5,894 nt of DNA, taken from positions 1 to 5,894 of the forward strand of contig CALTZZ010000135.1 of NCBI GenBank assembly GCA_943913905.1, read 5' to 3'. Below, piece by piece: positions 1 through 5,006 of this stretch. The notes under the pieces are model-generated. The model was not told the origin of the DNA. It worked only from the letters and a program-made list of their open reading frames with translations, and did no database searches. The DNA is from an uncultured Dermabacteraceae bacterium (GTDB taxonomy: Bacteria > Actinomycetota > Actinomycetes > Actinomycetales > Dermabacteraceae). Position 1 is the stretch's first letter. Each line of letters begins with the position of its first letter. The position numbers were made by a program, and so were the translations under genes.

Positions 1-2
1 GC

Positions 3-275
3 GCGATCCCCTATACGTGGGGCGTGATCGCCATGTTCGCTGCTCGGCGGGCCGTGACGCGGCTCGTGGGCCTCGCCGTCGCGCTCATCACCTTCGCCGC
101 CCCGTACGTCTACTTTTGGGCGCACGGCAGCGATTATCCGGCGTTCGTTAACGCGATCGTGACCGGATTTATTGTGAGCGCCGTCGGCCTCGAAATGTGG
201 CGGTGGATCAGAGACCGGCGGGTGTGGGCCGCGGCTGTCGATCGACCCCTCGTGCCGTGCGCCACGCACACGTGA
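3..275 (+). CDS. Membrane protein, C-terminal part (5' end outside window)
   Basis: This open frame enters from the left edge and ends at TGA 273-275, giving the last 90 residues of a longer protein. Internal GTG/ATG codons at 24 and 33 have no ribosome binding site, and the frame is open and GC3-rich back to the edge, so it is treated as 5'-truncated. Two hydrophobic stretches are visible, RLVGLAVALITFAAPYVYFW and, after a short polar loop (AHGSDYP), FVNAIVTGFIVSAVGLEMW. They are followed by a basic, probably cytoplasmic tail (RWIRDRR). I do not recognise the family. Its last 68 bases lie on top of the 3' end of the convergent pcs gene, so the tail residues from about AAAVDRP onward are antisense to pcs codons and may not be conserved. 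That it is a real gene is likely from codon bias and membrane topology; its function is unknown. Confidence 0.6.
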   Translation, partial: AIPYTWGVIAMFAARRAVTRLVGLAVALITFAAPYVYFWAHGSDYPAFVNAIVTGFIVSAVGLEMWRWIRDRRVWAAAVDRPLVPCATHT

Positions 276-939
276 TGAAGAACCAGGCACTGCTGATTCC
301 GAACGCGATGAGGGCAAGCTGCGGCTTCACGGGGGCTACTGTGACGAGCCAGGCCATCGACACGATCCACAGGGTGATCGCCGCGATGTTGAGCACCATG
401 AGCTTCTTTACGCGGAACGGATGCGTGTAATACGTAGGCGTGAGCGTAAGAACGGCCAGGACGATGGTCGCGATCGCATTGAACATGGCGCCGGTGCCAA
501 GCACGTACATGATGACCGCCACGATGTTCCACGCCGCGGGAAACCCGACGAAGTAATTGTCGGTGGACTTCCAGCTCTCGTTGGCGTAGCAGAACATGGA
601 CGACACGAGGACCAGGACCGTCAGGGCGAGAGCGAGTGGCTTTGGCCCTAGCGGCAACATCATGTACATGAACAATGCGGGGATAAATGTCCAGGTGAGG
701 TAGTCGACCACGATGTCTACCGTCCCACCGTCAAACCACGGGACTACTTCGGCAACCCTCGCTTTTCGGGCTAGTGTGCCGTCGACGGCATCGATAATGA
801 GGGCGACCCCGAGCCATAGCCACATGGCTTTGACGTCACGTTCTATGAGGGCCAGAACCGCGAGGATGGCGTATACGAAGCCAGACAGAGTGAAGGCATG
901 AACGCCCCAGGCGTGTAAGCGCTGTCTCGAGATGGACAC
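208..939 (-). CDS. pcs: Phosphatidylcholine synthase (CDP-diacylglycerol-choline O-phosphatidyltransferase)
   Basis: Integral membrane enzyme of 243 residues that condenses choline with CDP-diacylglycerol to give phosphatidylcholine and CMP (EC 2.7.8.24 family). The CDP-alcohol phosphotransferase motif is complete in the spacing typical of Pcs, DG-x2-AR-x12-G-x3-D-x3-D: D53, G54, A57, R58, G71, D75, D79. Ordinary CDP-alcohol phosphotransferases have a shorter gap after AR, so the 12-residue gap favours Pcs over phosphatidylserine or phosphatidylglycerophosphate synthase. Other Pcs-like blocks are KSTDNYFVGFPAAWN (about 124-138) and THPFRVKKL (172-180). About seven to eight hydrophobic segments cover the chain. 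The start is GTG at 939, preceded by AAGGA at 945-949. The gene lies 93 bp downstream of the cutC remnant in the same direction and may share the satD transcript. Its 3' end overlaps the convergent membrane-protein gene. Choline would have to come from outside or from another pathway; no choline transporter is visible here. Confidence 0.9.
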   Translation of the reverse strand: MSISRQRLHAWGVHAFTLSGFVYAILAVLALIERDVKAMWLWLGVALIIDAVDGTLARKARVAEVVPWFDGGTVDIVVDYLTWTFIPALFMYMMLPLGPKPLALALTVLVLVSSMFCYANESWKSTDNYFVGFPAAWNIVAVIMYVLGTGAMFNAIATIVLAVLTLTPTYYTHPFRVKKLMVLNIAAITLWIVSMAWLVTVAPVKPQLALIAFGISSAWFFITCAWRTARGVDRQPRPTPAGL

Positions 940-1032
940 AAAAATCCTTGAGGTGGCCGGACATAAACGGCTCCATATGCACCAGTGGTAACAGTGGTGT
1001 GAGCCAGGCGCACTATTTTACGCCTGCCAGCC

Positions 1033-1779
1033 TCATTGTTCGTGACCAGAAAGAGCTTTGTTGAGGGTGCGTGCGACCGATTGCACGATCGCAGTGTCGG
1101 TAATGCTGATGTTTGCAGGACCTCCACCGGGGCCGGAGGGCCCGGTTTTCGTTGTGGTGGAAGCGGAAGGTGAAAGTCTCTGATGCCTGCGCGAACGAGG
1201 GGTGGGATGGCCTCGAGTGTGAGTCCACCGCCGGCCTGAACGGATATCCCTCGTTCCTCCAGGATGTCGTGGAGAGTTATGAGCGCAGCGAGTCCGTCGC
1301 TGATGGATGATGCGCCTCCCGAGGTCAGTATGCGGGTTACGGGGATGCCTTCGCACATGTCAGCGAGTTGTTCGGCTGTGACCCCATCGGACTGGAGAAC
1401 GTCCACGCATCGATGGATCACGATTTCGGCGTGTGGGTTGATCGTGAGTGCGGCGTCGGACCAAAGGCGGAGTGTGCTGCGGTCGAGCGCGCCGTCGCTA
1501 AGTGCGCCAACCACGATTCCCGTTGCACCCGCATGCATCGCGGCGCAGATGTCGCGCCGGGCAACGTCGACTTCGTGGGGTGAGTAGGTGAAGTCGCCGG
1601 GGCGCGGACGAATAAGTGGGAGTGATGGCATCCCAGTTTCGATGCAGGCGTCGAGAGTCCCGGCGGATGGAGTGAGGCCCCCCGAGCGCGAGTGACGTGC
1701 ATACTTCCAGACGGTCTGCTCCGCCTCCCTGCGCGGCGAGTGCACCGGCGGTGTCTTGAACTGCGATTTCAATGGGCAT
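1033..1779 (-). pseudogene. cutC: CutC-family protein gene with two compensating frameshifts
   Basis: The three translated pieces together make one CutC-like TIM-barrel protein of about 248 residues, the usual family length. From ATG 1779 the first frame reads MPIEIAVQDTAG...GADRLEVCTSLALGG. At the G6 run (C6 at 1678-1683 on the plus strand) the reading moves to a second frame, giving LTPSAGTL, then LPLIRPRPGDF, VIHRCVDVL, RILTSGGA and GGGLTLEAI. Near 1167-1169, after GIRDFHL, it returns to the first frame for SASTTTKTGPSGPGG and ITDTAIVQSVARTLNKAL, ending at TGA 1033-1035. One extra G and one missing T cancel, so total length is still a multiple of three. As written, translation stops at 1498 after about 93 residues. 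AAGGAGG at 1786-1792 is an excellent ribosome binding site, and the start overlaps the satD stop by 11 nt. CutC is named for copper homeostasis, but its biochemical role is poorly established. Sequencing error, recent decay or slippage are all possible. Confidence 0.85.
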
Positions 1780-2476
1780 GGGGTGCCTCCTTCTGGGCGA
1801 TGGGCGGATCAAAGGCTGTGAGCTCCCAGGTAGCGCGGATTACGTCGGCAAGGGGCTTGAGGCCGTTGCCGTTGGCGCGTTGGGAATTCGCACTCGCGCT
1901 GATTCCGAGCTCGGCGGCAGTCTGGGAGTTGGGGTGTTCAAGGATGAGCCCACGCAGCGTAGTGCAGGTGGCTGGCCTCAGTGCACTGACGTGGGTGTCA
2001 ATCAGGTGGAAGAGGTTTGTAACGAGGGGAGGGGTCGGCGACGGTTCCGTGGTGTTGTCAGCGCTGAAGATACCGGTGCGGATCCCGTCGTAGCCGGGGT
2101 GCTGCTCCTTGGCGCTGGTGTCGTCGATTGCGGCGCGTGCAGCCCACCAGCCGGGGCCGTCCTGGATGTCGCGATCTTTATCGATGTGGCTGATGGCTCC
2201 GACCCCGATCCCGAATCGGATGTCGGCGCTGTATGGGCGAAGCGCGAGCCGCACGAGGTGGGTGGCCCGAAGGGCTGAGCCGAGGGTGGGAAATACGCCT
2301 TGGATTTCGTCTCCGACTGTAGGGTGAAGCGGTTGAATGGTGTCTGGCACGTGAATCGTTGGTTCGGCGATCGCGTTGGATAAGTGAGACTGGAGTTTCG
2401 CACGGTCGTGGCGACGTGAGGAGACGAGGTCTCCAATGACGGCCACCGATGAAGGAATATTCTTCATTGTCGTCAT
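1769..2476 (-). CDS. SatD family protein with C-terminal helix-turn-helix-like segment
   Basis: 235 residues. Family blocks seen in order are VAVIGDLVSSRR (11-22), PTVGDEIQGVF (52-62), DIRFGIGVG (85-93) and DGPGWWAARAAI (106-117). These recall SatD proteins, named from the sat locus of Streptococcus linked to acid tolerance; the biochemical function is not established. The C-terminal part, about residues 174-212, has the form of a helix-turn-helix (LRGLILEHPNSQTAAELGISASANSQRANGNGLKPLADVI, quoted here as LRGLILE, QTAAELGISASANSQ and LKPLADVI separated by short gaps). No hydrophobic segment or signal peptide, so cytoplasmic. The ATG at 2476 has no Shine-Dalgarno sequence but sits 7 nt after a TAATAT box, which fits a leaderless message. 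ATG 2467 is an alternative start. Its stop overlaps cutC by 11 nt, so the two are likely translationally coupled. It diverges from a small membrane protein, the usual type of partner for SatD genes. Confidence 0.8.
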   Translation of the reverse strand: MTTMKNIPSSVAVIGDLVSSRRHDRAKLQSHLSNAIAEPTIHVPDTIQPLHPTVGDEIQGVFPTLGSALRATHLVRLALRPYSADIRFGIGVGAISHIDKDRDIQDGPGWWAARAAIDDTSAKEQHPGYDGIRTGIFSADNTTEPSPTPPLVTNLFHLIDTHVSALRPATCTTLRGLILEHPNSQTAAELGISASANSQRANGNGLKPLADVIRATWELTAFDPPIAQKEAPHAH

Positions 2477-2482
2477 ATGAAG

Positions 2483-2511
2483 ATATTAGTTTCACTAACA
2501 ACTGAAGGGAA
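2483..2511 (-). promoter_or_regulatory. Candidate satD promoter for a leaderless transcript
   Basis: On the minus strand TAATAT (2483-2488) is a good -10 box. Seven bases further on is the A of the satD ATG (2476), where transcription would be expected to begin, which explains the lack of a ribosome binding site. The best-spaced -35 candidate (TTCCCT, 2506-2511, 17-nt spacer) is poor, so the promoter may be weak or need help from an activator. No start site has been mapped. Confidence 0.45.
2486..2498. promoter_or_regulatory. Operator-like perfect inverted repeat TTAGT-TTC-ACTAA
   Basis: Five-base arms TTAGT (2486-2490) and ACTAA (2494-2498) are exact reverse complements around a 3-nt centre. 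The repeat lies between the divergent starts of satD (2476) and the membrane-protein gene (GTG 2519) and overlaps three bases of the proposed satD -10 box. A protein bound here would block satD transcription and could affect both genes. The best candidate within the window is SatD itself, through its C-terminal helix-turn-helix-like part; this is inference. Confidence 0.5.
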
Positions 2512-2518
2512 GGCTAGC

Positions 2519-2920
2519 GTGGCCATCGCGATTCACGCCACTGTCGTTGTTCTTTGCGCATCAGTAGCGGCCAGCGGGAATGCCGTGGTGCGTGCTTTGC
2601 TTGCACATATTGACCCCGGTGGGAAACGCCCCAGCCAACCGGCCCTCCTTGCAGCCGAAAAAGAACTACCTGGAGGGCGCTGGATCGGGATCCTTGAGCG
2701 GCTTGGGGTGTTCGCCTGCATTATCGCCGGCTTTGGGAACGGGATCGCGATGATTCTCGCCGTCAAAGGGCTCGGACGGTATCCCGAACTTCGTGCTGGG
2801 GAAAACTCCAAGGTGGGGGAGCTGTTTATCATCGGCACGTTCGCATCGATGCTCTGGGCCGCTGCGTGGGCGGGGGTAGCCCTCGGGGTTATGTGGGGAG
2901 TGGAAAGGCTCTTCGTGTAG
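2519..2920 (+). CDS. Small membrane protein divergent from satD
   Basis: 133 residues from GTG 2519, which has GGGAAGG at 2507-2513, five bases upstream. An in-frame ATG at 2477 would add 14 residues, but it has no ribosome binding site, abuts the satD start and would put the inverted repeat inside the gene, so it is rejected. Three hydrophobic segments are visible at about residues 2-25, 62-82 and 102-126, with a polar loop (about 30-56) after the first. The block GGRWIGILERLGVFACIIAG (52-71) followed by AVKGLGRYPELR (81-92) and GELFIIGTFASMLW (100-113) recalls the C-terminal membrane part of proteins commonly found beside SatD (some carry a DUF3307 domain). The family link is from memory of the motif and not from a search. 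It probably works with SatD at the membrane, function unknown. It ends 40 bp before a strong hairpin terminator. Confidence 0.7.
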   Translation: MAIAIHATVVVLCASVAASGNAVVRALLAHIDPGGKRPSQPALLAAEKELPGGRWIGILERLGVFACIIAGFGNGIAMILAVKGLGRYPELRAGENSKVGELFIIGTFASMLWAAAWAGVALGVMWGVERLFV

Positions 2921-2960
2921 CGGTGGAAGAAAGCTCTTCGCTTAGGGGGGAGACGGTAGA

Positions 2961-2997
2961 AAAGGAGCGCTGACAATGCTGTTGTCAGCGCTCCTTT
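2961..2997. terminator. Bidirectional hairpin terminator
   Basis: A perfect 16-bp stem (2961-2976 paired with 2982-2997) encloses a 5-nt loop TGCTG. The stem has a GC-rich core (GGAGCGCTGACAA), with AAA at one end and TTT at the other, so in either direction the transcript ends in a short U stretch. It lies between the convergent membrane-protein gene (ends 2920) and the His-rich gene (ends 3016) and would serve both. Confidence 0.85.
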
Positions 2998-3015
2998 GAG
3001 GTTGCGGGCGAGGGG

Positions 3016-3309
3016 TCAGTGCTCGTCGTAGTGGTCGCCATGCTCGGCGTGGCGATGACCATCGTGGAGGTAGTCCACATGGTCCTCATGTGTCACGGCT
3101 TCGTGGCCGCAATCGCTGCCGTGCTTGTGGTCCTCGACGGTGTGCTCCGCCTGTGGCTTGTGCTCGTCGTAGTGATCGCCGTGTTCTGCGTGCAGGTGAC
3201 CGTCGTGCTTGTAATCCACATGGTCGCCGTGCTGAACAGCTTCGTGGCCGCAGTTCTCGCCGTGCTTGTGTTCGTCGATCGTGTGTTCTGCTTTGATTTC
3301 AGTGGTCAT
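3016..3309 (-). CDS. Histidine-rich tandem-repeat protein, probable zinc binder
   Basis: 97 residues, 24 of them His (about 25%), plus many Asp and Glu. It consists of two modules of 43 residues (8-50 and 55-97) joined by KPQA. The modules agree at 34 of 43 positions, and all 12 histidines and the single cysteine (C20, C67) are kept in both. The core reads HKHGENCGHEA, HGDHVDYKHDGH, then HAEHGDHYDEH. There is no signal peptide or membrane segment, so a cytoplasmic metal buffer, store or chaperone is likely, with zinc favoured because of the partner gene. Short His-rich proteins of this style are known in bacteria under unreliable names; the role is unproven. The start at ATG 3309 has AAGGAG at 3316-3321. 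The longer open frame upstream is the shadow of arsR. The first 11 nt overlap the end of arsR, so translation is probably coupled and the pair co-regulated. Confidence 0.8.
   Translation of the reverse strand: MTTEIKAEHTIDEHKHGENCGHEAVQHGDHVDYKHDGHLHAEHGDHYDEHKPQAEHTVEDHKHGSDCGHEAVTHEDHVDYLHDGHRHAEHGDHYDEH
3019..3147 (-). repeat. His-rich module, copy B (codons 55-97)
   Basis: Second copy of the 43-codon module; it runs to the last codon before the stop. The substitutions relative to copy A (for example Q26/T73, G28/E75, K34/L81, L39/R86) fall between the metal-ligand positions. Confidence 0.8.
3160..3288 (-). repeat. His-rich module, copy A (codons 8-50)
   Basis: First of two in-gene tandem copies, 141 nt apart from start to start. 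Protein identity with copy B is 34/43, and the differences avoid every histidine and the cysteine. Confidence 0.8.
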
Positions 3310-3601
3310 TGCATTCTCCTTCTGAGGCGTGGGTGAATGTGTCATTGAGAATGTGGGCGACATGGGTGTCGGCGAGTGAATAGCGCATTGTCTTTCCTTC
3401 GCGAACACCATGCACCACATGCACCTCTCGGAGAGTCTTGAGGTGCTGTGAAATGAGCGGCTGTGAGAGTCCGGTGGCTTCCACAAGTTCACTCACGGAT
3501 TGCTCTCTATCCATGAGACGGATCGCGATCGAGAGGCGCGATTCGTTGCCGAGGGCTTTGAAGATCTCAGCAACATGCTTCGTGTCCTCGTGTTGTCCCA
3601 T
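3299..3601 (-). CDS. ArsR/SmtB-family metal-sensing repressor, probable zinc sensor
   Basis: 100 residues from ATG 3601. Winged-helix domain: ALGNESRLSIAIRL (16-29), the recognition region VSELVEATGLSQPLISQHLKTL (36-57, quoted in parts: VSELVEATGL, SQPLISQHLKTL), and the wing VHGVREGKTMRYSL (63-76). The last helix carries D78, H80, H91 and E94, with the exact D-x-H-x10-H-x2-E spacing of the alpha-5 zinc site in SmtB and CzrA. The CxC-type alpha-3 site of ArsR/CadC is absent, so zinc (or cobalt) is favoured over arsenic, lead or cadmium. In this family metal binding releases DNA. It overlaps the His-rich gene by 11 nt and most likely represses its own operon. A GTG at 3616 would add five residues but lies in the -10-like sequence. 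Neither start has a clear ribosome binding site. Confidence 0.85.
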   Translation of the reverse strand: MGQHEDTKHVAEIFKALGNESRLSIAIRLMDREQSVSELVEATGLSQPLISQHLKTLREVHVVHGVREGKTMRYSLADTHVAHILNDTFTHASEGECNDH

Positions 3602-3614
3602 GGAGTCAGTCAAC

Positions 3615-3638
3615 ACTATAAATGCACATATTGCAATA
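3615..3638 (-). promoter_or_regulatory. Candidate promoter/operator of the arsR operon
   Basis: An AT-rich patch just upstream of arsR contains TATAGT (3615-3620, minus strand) as a -10-like box. Beside it is an imperfect dyad, TGCA-CATAT-TGCA (3624-3636), which extends to a TATTGCA/TGCATTTA-like pattern. SmtB-type repressors commonly bind AT-rich dyads at this place. No convincing -35 was found, and the dyad is short, so this is tentative. Confidence 0.35.
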
Positions 3639-3726
3639 CCTTTATGTGATGAGTATGGTTCTCAGAAGTGCAATCCGCTGCGGCGCGCTCAGAACTGCGT
3701 CGTTGATAACGCGGTGGAATGCAGAA

Positions 3727-3756
3727 GGGCGGAAGCCGGTTCTCCGGCTCCCGCCC
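3727..3756 (-). terminator. Probable terminator of the tdh-kbl operon
   Basis: A 13-bp hairpin (3727-3739 with 3744-3756, loop of 4) lies 43 bp past the kbl stop. On the minus-strand RNA it has twelve Watson-Crick pairs and one G-U. The downstream tract TTCTGCATT is only weakly U-rich, so termination may be incomplete. It separates the threonine operon from arsR. Confidence 0.65.
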
Positions 3757-3798
3757 AACTATTCGCACAAAAAGCGTGCGTGCTACTACTCGATACTT

Positions 3799-4998
3799 CT
3801 ACGCTTGCTCGGCGTCGCGGGACGCCACGAACGCCTCAACGGTGCGGTCAATGTCGGCCTTCGTGTGAGCAGCCGACAGCTGCACGCGGATGCGCGCCTT
3901 ACCCTTGGGCACCACCGGGTAGCTGAAAGCCGTCACGTAAACGCCGTGGTCAAGCATTCGGTCCGCGATGCGGCCCGCGAGCGCAGCGTCGCCAAACATG
4001 ACCGGAACGATTGCGTGCTCACCGGGAAGCAATTCGAAGCCGGCGTCCGTCATCGTGGAGCGGAAGTACTCAGCATTCTCGAACAGGGCGGCGCGAAGTT
4101 CGCTCGAGTTTTCCACCAGGTCAAGCGCCTTCAACGTGGCTTCAACGATCGACGGAGCGAGCGAATTTGAGAACAGGTATGGCCGCGCGCGCTGGCGCAG
4201 TACATCCACGATTTCCTGATGTGCAGCTACATAGCCGCCGCTCGCGCCACCAAGCGCTTTGCCGAACGTACCGGTGTAGATATCGATTCGGTCGCTGACG
4301 CCGAAGTGCTCCGGGGTTCCCGCGCCGGTCGCGCCCATGAAGCCGACAGCATGCGAATCGTCCACGAGTACGAGCGCGCCGTACTCATCAGCGAGGTCGC
4401 AGATCTTGTCAAGCGGAGCGAGGTATCCGTCCATCGAGAAGACGCCGTCGGTCACGATAATGGTGCGGCGAGCACCCTTCGCTGCCTCGAGCTGGGCGCG
4501 CAAGTCGTCCATGTCGGCATTCTTGTAGCGGTAGCGTGCTGCCTTGCACAGGCGAATGCCGTCGATGAGCGAAGCGTGATTCAGCTCGTCAGAAATGACT
4601 GCATCGTCCTTGGTGAAGAGCGATTCGAACACTCCGCCATTCGCATCAAAGCATGAGCTGAACAGGATCGTGTCGTCGGTTCCGAGGAACTCACTAATAC
4701 GCTTTTCGAGCTCAAGGTGACGGTCCTGCGTGCCGCAGATAAAGCGCACGCTTGCCATACCGAAACCGCGCTCATCGAGGGCACGCTTTGCGGCCGCGAT
4801 GAGGTCGGGGTGATTTGCGAGCCCCAGATAATTGTTGGCGCAGAAGTTCAGAACTTCGCGTCCGTCGGCCCCAAGCTCGACGGCCGCTTCGATGTTGCCC
4901 GACTGCGGGGTGAGGATTGGGCGTTCTTTCTTGAAAGTGCCCGCCTCGCGGATCTGGTCGAGCTCCTCGCGGAGCTGCGTTCCAACAGATGCGTACAT
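3799..4998 (-). CDS. kbl: Glycine C-acetyltransferase (2-amino-3-ketobutyrate CoA ligase)
   Basis: 399 residues, the normal size for this cytoplasmic PLP enzyme of the alpha-oxoamine synthase group. It cleaves 2-amino-3-ketobutyrate with CoA to glycine and acetyl-CoA, the second step of threonine breakdown. Landmarks are NFCANNYLGLANHP (51-64), RFICGTQDRHLELE (85-98), NHASLIDG (140-147, H141 expected to stack on PLP), VDDSHAVGF (212-220, D213 and H216 for PLP) and TGTFGKALGGASGGY (242-256), with K247 as the Schiff-base lysine (equivalent to K244 of the E. coli enzyme). PYLFSNSLAPSIVEATL (273-289) is also typical of Kbl and argues against the related BioF, HemA and SPT enzymes. The neighbouring tdh gene settles the assignment. 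Start ATG 4998 has AAGGAG at 5003-5008, which overlaps the tdh stop codon; only 8 nt separate the genes. Confidence 0.97.
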   Translation of the reverse strand: MYASVGTQLREELDQIREAGTFKKERPILTPQSGNIEAAVELGADGREVLNFCANNYLGLANHPDLIAAAKRALDERGFGMASVRFICGTQDRHLELEKRISEFLGTDDTILFSSCFDANGGVFESLFTKDDAVISDELNHASLIDGIRLCKAARYRYKNADMDDLRAQLEAAKGARRTIIVTDGVFSMDGYLAPLDKICDLADEYGALVLVDDSHAVGFMGATGAGTPEHFGVSDRIDIYTGTFGKALGGASGGYVAAHQEIVDVLRQRARPYLFSNSLAPSIVEATLKALDLVENSSELRAALFENAEYFRSTMTDAGFELLPGEHAIVPVMFGDAALAGRIADRMLDHGVYVTAFSYPVVPKGKARIRVQLSAAHTKADIDRTVEAFVASRDAEQA

Positions 4999-5006
4999 TG
5001 CTCTCC

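Noticed and set aside
983..998. Direct repeat CAGTGGT-AA-CAGTGGT between cutC and pcs
   Set aside because: Two 7-bp copies nine bases apart can occur by chance, and they do not line up with a convincing promoter. A TAAAAT box at 1015-1020 lacks a -35.
1005..1026. CAGGCG/CGCCTG hairpin downstream of cutC as a terminator
   Set aside because: The 6-bp stem has a 10-nt loop and no following U run, so it is too weak to call.
1678..1683. Programmed frameshift or phase variation at the G6 run of cutC
   Set aside because: The run is short, no stimulating slippery-site structure was seen, and the second, compensating shift at 1167 would still break the protein; error or decay is simpler.
843..1772. 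A single 309-residue minus-strand gene in one frame
   Set aside because: Only its middle part resembles CutC. Both ends are read out of frame beyond the two frameshifts, and its 3' end overlaps pcs.
2477..2518. Longer version of the divergent membrane protein starting at ATG 2477
   Set aside because: There is no ribosome binding site, the start would abut the satD start codon, and the extra 14 residues would cover the inverted repeat. GTG 2519 has a clear GGGAAGG.
3019..3336. Plus-strand 105-residue hydrophobic frame over the His-rich gene
   Set aside because: The Val/Leu-rich translation is what His- and Asp-rich codons give on the opposite strand. It has no ribosome binding site, and the minus-strand gene explains the sequence.
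3310..3492. N-terminal extension of the His-rich protein up to 3492
   Set aside because: These codons are the shadow of arsR in another frame. The ATG at 3309 has a strong ribosome binding site and begins the His-rich module protein.
3622..4170. Plus-strand frames over the 3' part of kbl
   Set aside because: They run antisense to a highly conserved enzyme and have no family signal; their openness comes from GC-rich codon use.
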